From: Halobacteria archaeon HArc-gm2
GTDB lineage: Archaea > Halobacteriota > Halobacteria > Halobacteriales > Haloarculaceae
Assembly (NCBI GenBank): GCA_025517465.1
Contig: JAOPKE010000004.1
Coordinates: 324,165 to 388,164, forward strand
DNA: 64,000 nucleotides
Direction: 5' to 3'
Shown here piece after piece: positions 60,113 through 64,000 of this stretch (positions are counted from its first letter, which is position 1; each line of letters starts with the position of its first letter). A program made the position numbers and the translations under genes. The notes beneath the pieces are model-generated. The model was not told where the DNA came from. It saw nothing but the letters and a program-made list of their open reading frames with translations, and did not search any database.

Positions 60113-61956
60113 GTCGGTTCGCCGGGGACCCCCGTTTCCGCCCGGAGCGAACGCTCGCGTTCGGCCAGCGTCGCCAGAAACTGTGCGTACGTCTCCCCGG
60201 ACTCGGTCAGGGACGGAACGAGGCGGCTGTTCCCCCTGTCGATGCGTCCGGTCGGTCGGAGTTCGCCGTCCTCCAGTACGAACAACGGCGCGAACCGAAC
60301 GCCCGCGTCGCCGTCGACGACCGCCTCGATGCTGGCGACGCGACGGCCTCGGTCGCCACCGTCGTCGTACGGTTCGAGCGTCACCACGAGGTCGGTCGTC
60401 GCGAAGGACGACTCCGGAACGCCGAGGTCGGAGACGACGCGCTCTCTGACGCGCTCGCCGCCGTCGCCGTGGATGGTGCCGAGGACGGCGCTCCCGTTCG
60501 CACCGACGCGCATGGCTTCGTAGAGCACGGCGGCCTCTTCACCCCGGACCTCGCCGACGACGAGGGCGCCCTCGCCGAGTCGGAGTCCCGTTCGCAACGC
60601 TTCCGCTGGCGTAATTCCCGGCCCGTCGCCGCCGTTTGCGCGCAAAGACTGGACGTCCCGCCCCGCAGCCTGGAGCGCGTCGACCGGGAGTTCGGGCGTG
60701 TCCTCGACGACGAGCGTCCGGACCGTCGGGGCGAGTTCCCACAGGAGCGCACCGAGCATCGTCGTCTTGCCGGCGCCGCGGGTGCCAGCGAGGAGCGTGG
60801 CGGCGGCCCGCTCGACAGCCAGCGAGAGGAACGCGGCGGCGTCCGGCGGGAGCGTGTCGTTGGAGACGAGGCGCTGGAGCGTCCAGGTGTCCCGGTCGTG
60901 GGCGCGAAAGGCGAAGGCCAGTCCGTCGCTGGCCGGCTCCGTCGTCGCGGCGACGCGGACACGGCGGTCCCCGACAGTCGCCGTGGCGTCGAGCGTCGGG
61001 TTCGCACGCGAGAACGCGCGGCCGCTCCGGAGACGAAACTGGGAGGCCAGCGCGTCGGCACCCCGCCGGGACACCCGGACGTTCGTCCGGCGAAGCTCGC
61101 CGTCGACGCGGACGGTGAGCGGCGTCTCCGTGACGGGCGCGTTCGCGAAGACGTCGGAGACGCGCCCGTCGGCGAACAGGTCGGCGAGTACCCCGAGGTC
61201 GCTCGTGTGCTTTTCGAGGACCGCACCGAGTCGGTCGACCGGGTCCCGTTCGCTCGCAACGCGCCGGACGGCCCGCCTTGGCGCCCGCTCGCCGCCGACT
61301 GCCCCGCTCGCGAGGAACTCCCGTGCCCGGGCGAGCGTCGCGATGGCCGCCTCCTCGAGATCCAGTTCGACTGGTTCGAGGTGATAGACGTCGAGTTCGC
61401 TCCCGGGCCGTTCGTACAGGCGAACCCTCGCGTCCGTCGAGAGGGTCCTGACGCCCTCGAAGTTCGCGTCCGGCGGCGGCGCGGTCCGGAGGCGTGCGTT
61501 GCCGATGCGCAGGCCGAGGGATGGCCTCAGGGCGTCGTCGTACCCGTCGACGCGCTGGGCGCCTAGCGCCAGTCCGGATTCGGCCGCCACATCGGCGACC
61601 GGGGGTGCTCGTCCCGTGGCCTCGTGGGCCGCCGACAGCGGGTCCGACGTGGCCAGGTCGGCCAGCCGGTCGTCGTGGAACGCGACGCGGTCGGCGAACC
61701 GACCGGCGGCGACGAGCAGGGCCGCCGCGTCGTCGAGGTACGCCCGCTCGAGCCCGTCGTGACGGGTGACGACGGCGTCCACGTCGACGTCCCGGAGCGC
61801 GTCGACGACGGTCCGGCGGCAGTTCGGTTCAGACACCAGCCGTCCCCGTCCCGGGCAGTTCCCGGCGTCGACGACGAGCCGGTCTCGTCTCACGGTCGGT
61901 TCACACGCGCACTCGCCGACCGCTTCGCCGTCGCCGGTCGGTAACCACCGTCGCAT
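60079..61956 (-). CDS. Type II/IV secretion ATPase (TadA/PilB-like)
   Basis: The 625-residue motor protein powers pilus assembly or secretion. Walker A is GTRGAGKT (391-398), the Asp box LVVEDTPELP, Walker B LVVGEVRGEEA (465-475) and the His box LGTIHGDGGERV. The N-terminal domain of about 230 residues contains C16, C18, C34 and C46, perhaps a metal site. ATG 61956 is chosen because RRWLPTGDG begins the conserved-looking part; ATG 61977 is an alternative. Both overlap the previous gene, which fits the coupled layout of this cluster. Confidence 0.93.
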   Translation of the reverse strand: MRRWLPTGDGEAVGECACEPTVRRDRLVVDAGNCPGRGRLVSEPNCRRTVVDALRDVDVDAVVTRHDGLERAYLDDAAALLVAAGRFADRVAFHDDRLADLATSDPLSAAHEATGRAPPVADVAAESGLALGAQRVDGYDDALRPSLGLRIGNARLRTAPPPDANFEGVRTLSTDARVRLYERPGSELDVYHLEPVELDLEEAAIATLARAREFLASGAVGGERAPRRAVRRVASERDPVDRLGAVLEKHTSDLGVLADLFADGRVSDVFANAPVTETPLTVRVDGELRRTNVRVSRRGADALASQFRLRSGRAFSRANPTLDATATVGDRRVRVAATTEPASDGLAFAFRAHDRDTWTLQRLVSNDTLPPDAAAFLSLAVERAAATLLAGTRGAGKTTMLGALLWELAPTVRTLVVEDTPELPVDALQAAGRDVQSLRANGGDGPGITPAEALRTGLRLGEGALVVGEVRGEEAAVLYEAMRVGANGSAVLGTIHGDGGERVRERVVSDLGVPESSFATTDLVVTLEPYDDGGDRGRRVASIEAVVDGDAGVRFAPLFVLEDGELRPTGRIDRGNSRLVPSLTESGETYAQFLATLAERERSLRAETGVPGEPTWAEPTDAGPC

Positions 61957-62428
61957 GTGCCCCGCTGGTCCCGTCATCGCTTGTAAAGGTCCGGACCGTG
62001 ACGATGGGCGCGGTCCGGTTGCCATCCAGTGAGAGCACGAGCCGGTGTCTCTCCGCTCCTTCGAGCGTCAGCGGCGTACCGTCACCCGTCCGTAGTGGAA
62101 CCTCCGGAAGGTGACGCACTCGCTGTCTGCCGCCCGTTGCCGTCCAGGTGAGCCGTCCACCGCCAGCGGTCCGGGACTGGCCGATCGTGACAGCGTCGAC
62201 GCCCGCGTCGCTCCAGCTTCGTGCAGGCAACCGAATTTCGACGACGCGTCGGGCCCCGTCCTCGGTGGGATCGTCGGTGGCCAGCAGGTCCGTCGCCGCC
62301 CGTTCGAGCGCGCGTAGCTCCGTCCCGACCGTCGTTTCGGTGTGTTCCAGACGCGCCTCGTCGATGGCCGGGAGACTCGCGCCCAGCAGGGCGGTCGTGA
62401 GCACGACGGCAAGTACCACCCGTATCAT
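61901..62428 (-). CDS. Single-TM protein of Tad-like cluster (DUF7311 type)
   Basis: The 175-residue protein starts MIRVVLAVVLTTALLGASLP, a membrane helix or signal, followed by a helical stalk (IDEARLEHTETTVGTELRALERAATDL). A beta-rich domain comes next, ending in an Arg-rich tail. The helix-plus-stalk start resembles TadE-like pseudopilins and minor pilins. Its ATG overlaps the stop of the coiled-coil gene by four bases, and its end overlaps the ATPase gene by 56. Confidence 0.85.
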   Translation of the reverse strand: MIRVVLAVVLTTALLGASLPAIDEARLEHTETTVGTELRALERAATDLLATDDPTEDGARRVVEIRLPARSWSDAGVDAVTIGQSRTAGGGRLTWTATGGRQRVRHLPEVPLRTGDGTPLTLEGAERHRLVLSLDGNRTAPIVTVRTFTSDDGTSGAHATVVTDRRRRSGRRVRV

Positions 62429-62952
62429 CCGAACGTTCGCCGGATTCGCGCTACCAGGCCGTCGCCACCGGCGTTGCCATCGTCGCGGTCGCTGCCGTCT
62501 TTCCCGGCGTCGCTGTCGCCACCGGTATCGCCGTTTGCCTCCGTCCTGTCGTCCGCCCACTGTCGGTCGGGTGAACTGTCCCGGGGCTGTCGGGTGTCTC
62601 GACCGAGAACTGACGAACGAGGGGGATCGGTTGCGTCGACGGAACCAGCGTCTGATCGTCCTGCGTCGTCGATCCGCGCTTCGAGGCGCTCGACGGCAGC
62701 CAGCGCAGCGTCGGCGCGCTGTTCGACGTCTTCGTTGACCGAGCGAACGTTGCCGACGTAGCCGCGAAGCGCCTGCGTCGACGCCTCGAGTTCGGCGATT
62801 CGGTCCTCCGCTTCGTCGAGTCGGGCCGCCAGTTCGTCGATCCGGTTCGCCTGGTCGCCTGCGGCTCGGAGGGAATCGACGTCGTGGTCGCCGTCGGTCA
62901 GTGATCGCTCGACCGCGCGCAATCGGCGCTGCAGCGCTTCGTCGTCGGACAT
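62425..62952 (-). CDS. Coiled-coil protein heading the Tad-like cluster (DUF7310 type)
   Basis: The 175-residue protein has an N-terminal coiled coil (about 5-90: QRRLRAVERSL, RIDELAARLDEAEDRIAELE, VEQRADAALAAVERLEARID). A disordered acidic Ser/Asp/Gly linker follows, then a basic amphipathic end, GLVARIRRTFG, that may bind the membrane. It is the first gene of the cluster and is divergent from cetZ with only 79 bases between. ATG 62952 is used; the frame upstream reads into the shared promoter. It could link the ATPase to a cytoskeletal or polar partner. Confidence 0.85.
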   Translation of the reverse strand: MSDDEALQRRLRAVERSLTDGDHDVDSLRAAGDQANRIDELAARLDEAEDRIAELEASTQALRGYVGNVRSVNEDVEQRADAALAAVERLEARIDDAGRSDAGSVDATDPPRSSVLGRDTRQPRDSSPDRQWADDRTEANGDTGGDSDAGKDGSDRDDGNAGGDGLVARIRRTFG

Positions 62953-63031
62953 GGGCCGTCTGGTCCCGTCCCGGTACTTGAACCCCGGGAGCGGGGCAAC
63001 GTTGATTAGTCGCCCTGTAGAGCCATGTGGT
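62953..63031. promoter_or_regulatory. Shared divergent promoter of the Tad-like cluster and cetZ
   Basis: Within 79 bases lie a GTTCAAGTA element about 27 bases before the coiled-coil gene (minus strand) and a TTGATTAGT element about 27 bases before cetZ (plus strand). So short a shared region makes joint regulation possible. Confidence 0.45.
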
Positions 63032-64000
63032 ATGAAAGTCGTCCTGATAGGGGTTGGACAGGCCGGGGGGAAAGTCACCCAGGCCCTCGCGGAGTTCGAT
63101 TACGACATGGGTTTCGAGGCGGTGAAAGGCGCGCTCGCTGTCAACACGGCCGAAGCGGACCTCCGTGAACTCGACATCGACACGTCCCTCATCGGCCAGG
63201 ACCGGGTCAAGGGTCACGGCGTCGGCGGCGACAACGAACTTGGCGCCGAGATCATGCAGGAGAACGCCACCGAAGTGATGGGCGACCTCGACGGTCGCAT
63301 CACCTCCCAGGCCGAGGCCGTCGTCGTCGTCGCTGGCCTCGGCGGCGGCACCGGCTCCGGCGGCGCACCGATGCTCACCCGCGAACTCCAGCGCATCTAC
63401 GACGTCCCCGTCTACGTGCTCGGCGTCCTCCCCGGGCGCGACGAGGGCGGTATCTACCAGGCCAACGCCGGCCGGTCGCTGAAGACCTGCGTCCGCGAGG
63501 CCGACTCGCTGATCCTCATCGACAACGACGCCTGGAAGGCCGCCGACGACAGTCTCGAAGCCGGCTTCGACCGCATCAACGACGCCATCGCCCAGCGCGT
63601 CGGCCTGCTGTTCGCTGCCGGCGAGGCCGTCGAGGGCGTCGGCGAGAGCGTCGTCGACTCCTCCGAGATCATCAACACCCTCAAGAACGGCGGCATCGCC
63701 TCCATCGGCTACGCCGCCGCCCCCGCCAGCGAGGATGCGGGCGAGAACATCTCCGTCATCACCAGCGTCACCCGCAACGCGCTGATGACGAGCATGAGCC
63801 TCCCCGACGCGACGGAGGCCGACGCCGGCCTCCTCGTCGTCGCCGGCCACCCCGAGCGCATCTCGCGGAAGGGCGTCGAACGCGCGCGAAAGTGGATGGA
63901 GGACGAGACCGGTAGCCTCGAAGTGCGGGGCGGCGACTTCCCCATCGACAGCGAGAAGATCGCTTCGCTCGTCCTGCTCGGCGGCGTCGAACGCTCGGCC
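63032..64000 (+). CDS. CetZ tubulin-like GTPase, 5' part
   Basis: The gene runs off the end of the window after 323 codons. It has GVGQAGGKV at residues 7-15, the tubulin/FtsZ signature AGLGGGTGSGG (101-111), VYVLGVLPGRDEGG and IDNDAWKAADDSLEAGFDRINDA (the T7-loop side). The QAGGK start, the N-terminal GxGxxGG and the absence of FtsZ-typical sequence place it in the archaeal CetZ group. CetZ1 controls cell shape and motility in Haloferax. Which CetZ paralogue this is cannot be told. Confidence 0.95.
   Translation, partial: MKVVLIGVGQAGGKVTQALAEFDYDMGFEAVKGALAVNTAEADLRELDIDTSLIGQDRVKGHGVGGDNELGAEIMQENATEVMGDLDGRITSQAEAVVVVAGLGGGTGSGGAPMLTRELQRIYDVPVYVLGVLPGRDEGGIYQANAGRSLKTCVREADSLILIDNDAWKAADDSLEAGFDRINDAIAQRVGLLFAAGEAVEGVGESVVDSSEIINTLKNGGIASIGYAAAPASEDAGENISVITSVTRNALMTSMSLPDATEADAGLLVVAGHPERISRKGVERARKWMEDETGSLEVRGGDFPIDSEKIASLVLLGGVERSA

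Noticed and set aside
61901-63850. 649-codon frame running from cetZ antisense into the DUF7311-type gene
   Set aside because: Only the last 175 codons (from 62428) make a sensible protein with a membrane helix; the upstream part is antisense to cetZ and out of phase with the coiled-coil gene.

Overview
The window is high-GC, acidic-proteome archaeal DNA from a halophilic archaeon (class Halobacteria). A Haloarculaceae-like genome fits best, but the genus cannot be fixed from sequence alone. The evidence is the Asp/Glu-rich proteins, archaeal information-processing genes (TFB, group II thermosome, membrane LonB, archaeal NMN adenylyltransferase, CetZ tubulin), the archaeal early aromatic pathway, and many starts with a TATA box about 27 bases upstream, as expected for leaderless haloarchaeal transcripts. 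I see no tRNA, rRNA, CRISPR array or insertion sequence, so this is chromosome-like core plus lineage-specific DNA.

Layout. 1-8.5 kb: the end of an MfnA-type decarboxylase, a gene-free 0.8 kb stretch holding a possible metG leader, methionyl-tRNA synthetase, an NfeD/SPFH membrane pair, small regulators and a TRAM protein. 8.5-15.3 kb: a cysteine-cluster protein, a metallo-beta-lactamase-fold hydrolase, a flavin/F420-type oxidoreductase, a methyltransferase, a glycosyltransferase, an unusual amidohydrolase-fold protein and a thermosome subunit followed by a tandem repeat. 15.6-22.7 kb: a Tat-exported protein with a duplicated C-terminal module and a DtxR-like palindrome upstream, a nadM/SAM-hydroxide-hydrolase pair, lonB and a CPBP-type membrane protease. 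22.7-31.4 kb: an alkyltransferase-like protein without the catalytic cysteine, trpCBA with ADTH synthase, a HAD phosphatase, a MinD-like ATPase, an SDR and archaeal 3-dehydroquinate synthase. 31.5-45.6 kb: a 7TM-type histidine kinase, 3-dehydroquinate dehydratase, a soluble chemotaxis transducer, TFB, an AglD-type fusion, a radical SAM protein, Hsp20, an amine/amino-acid oxidase paired with a luciferase-fold protein, and a Nudix hydrolase. 45.7-53.4 kb: an eight-repeat exported PQQ-type propeller, small zinc-ribbon proteins, a GpgS-like glycosyltransferase, an aldo/keto reductase, a DHH phosphoesterase and a nucleoside-diphosphate-sugar epimerase.

53.5-63.0 kb is the most interesting region. 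It is a tightly overlapping minus-strand cluster that encodes a TadA/PilB-type ATPase, a double-length TadC-like membrane protein, a coiled-coil protein and five proteins with one N-terminal hydrophobic helix, three of them with archaeal-pilin-like N termini and one about 1,000 residues long. A perfect 16-base inverted repeat and a separate promoter split it into a motor half and a substrate half. It lies divergently next to a CetZ tubulin gene that runs off the window. I interpret it as a haloarchaeal Tad-like pilus or secretion machine whose role is not known to me.

The biosynthetic genes fit together. ADTH synthase and DHQ synthase II make 3-dehydroquinate, AroD dehydrates it towards chorismate, and TrpC/B/A finish tryptophan. 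The trp promoter carries two TGTAC-type boxes over its TATA element.
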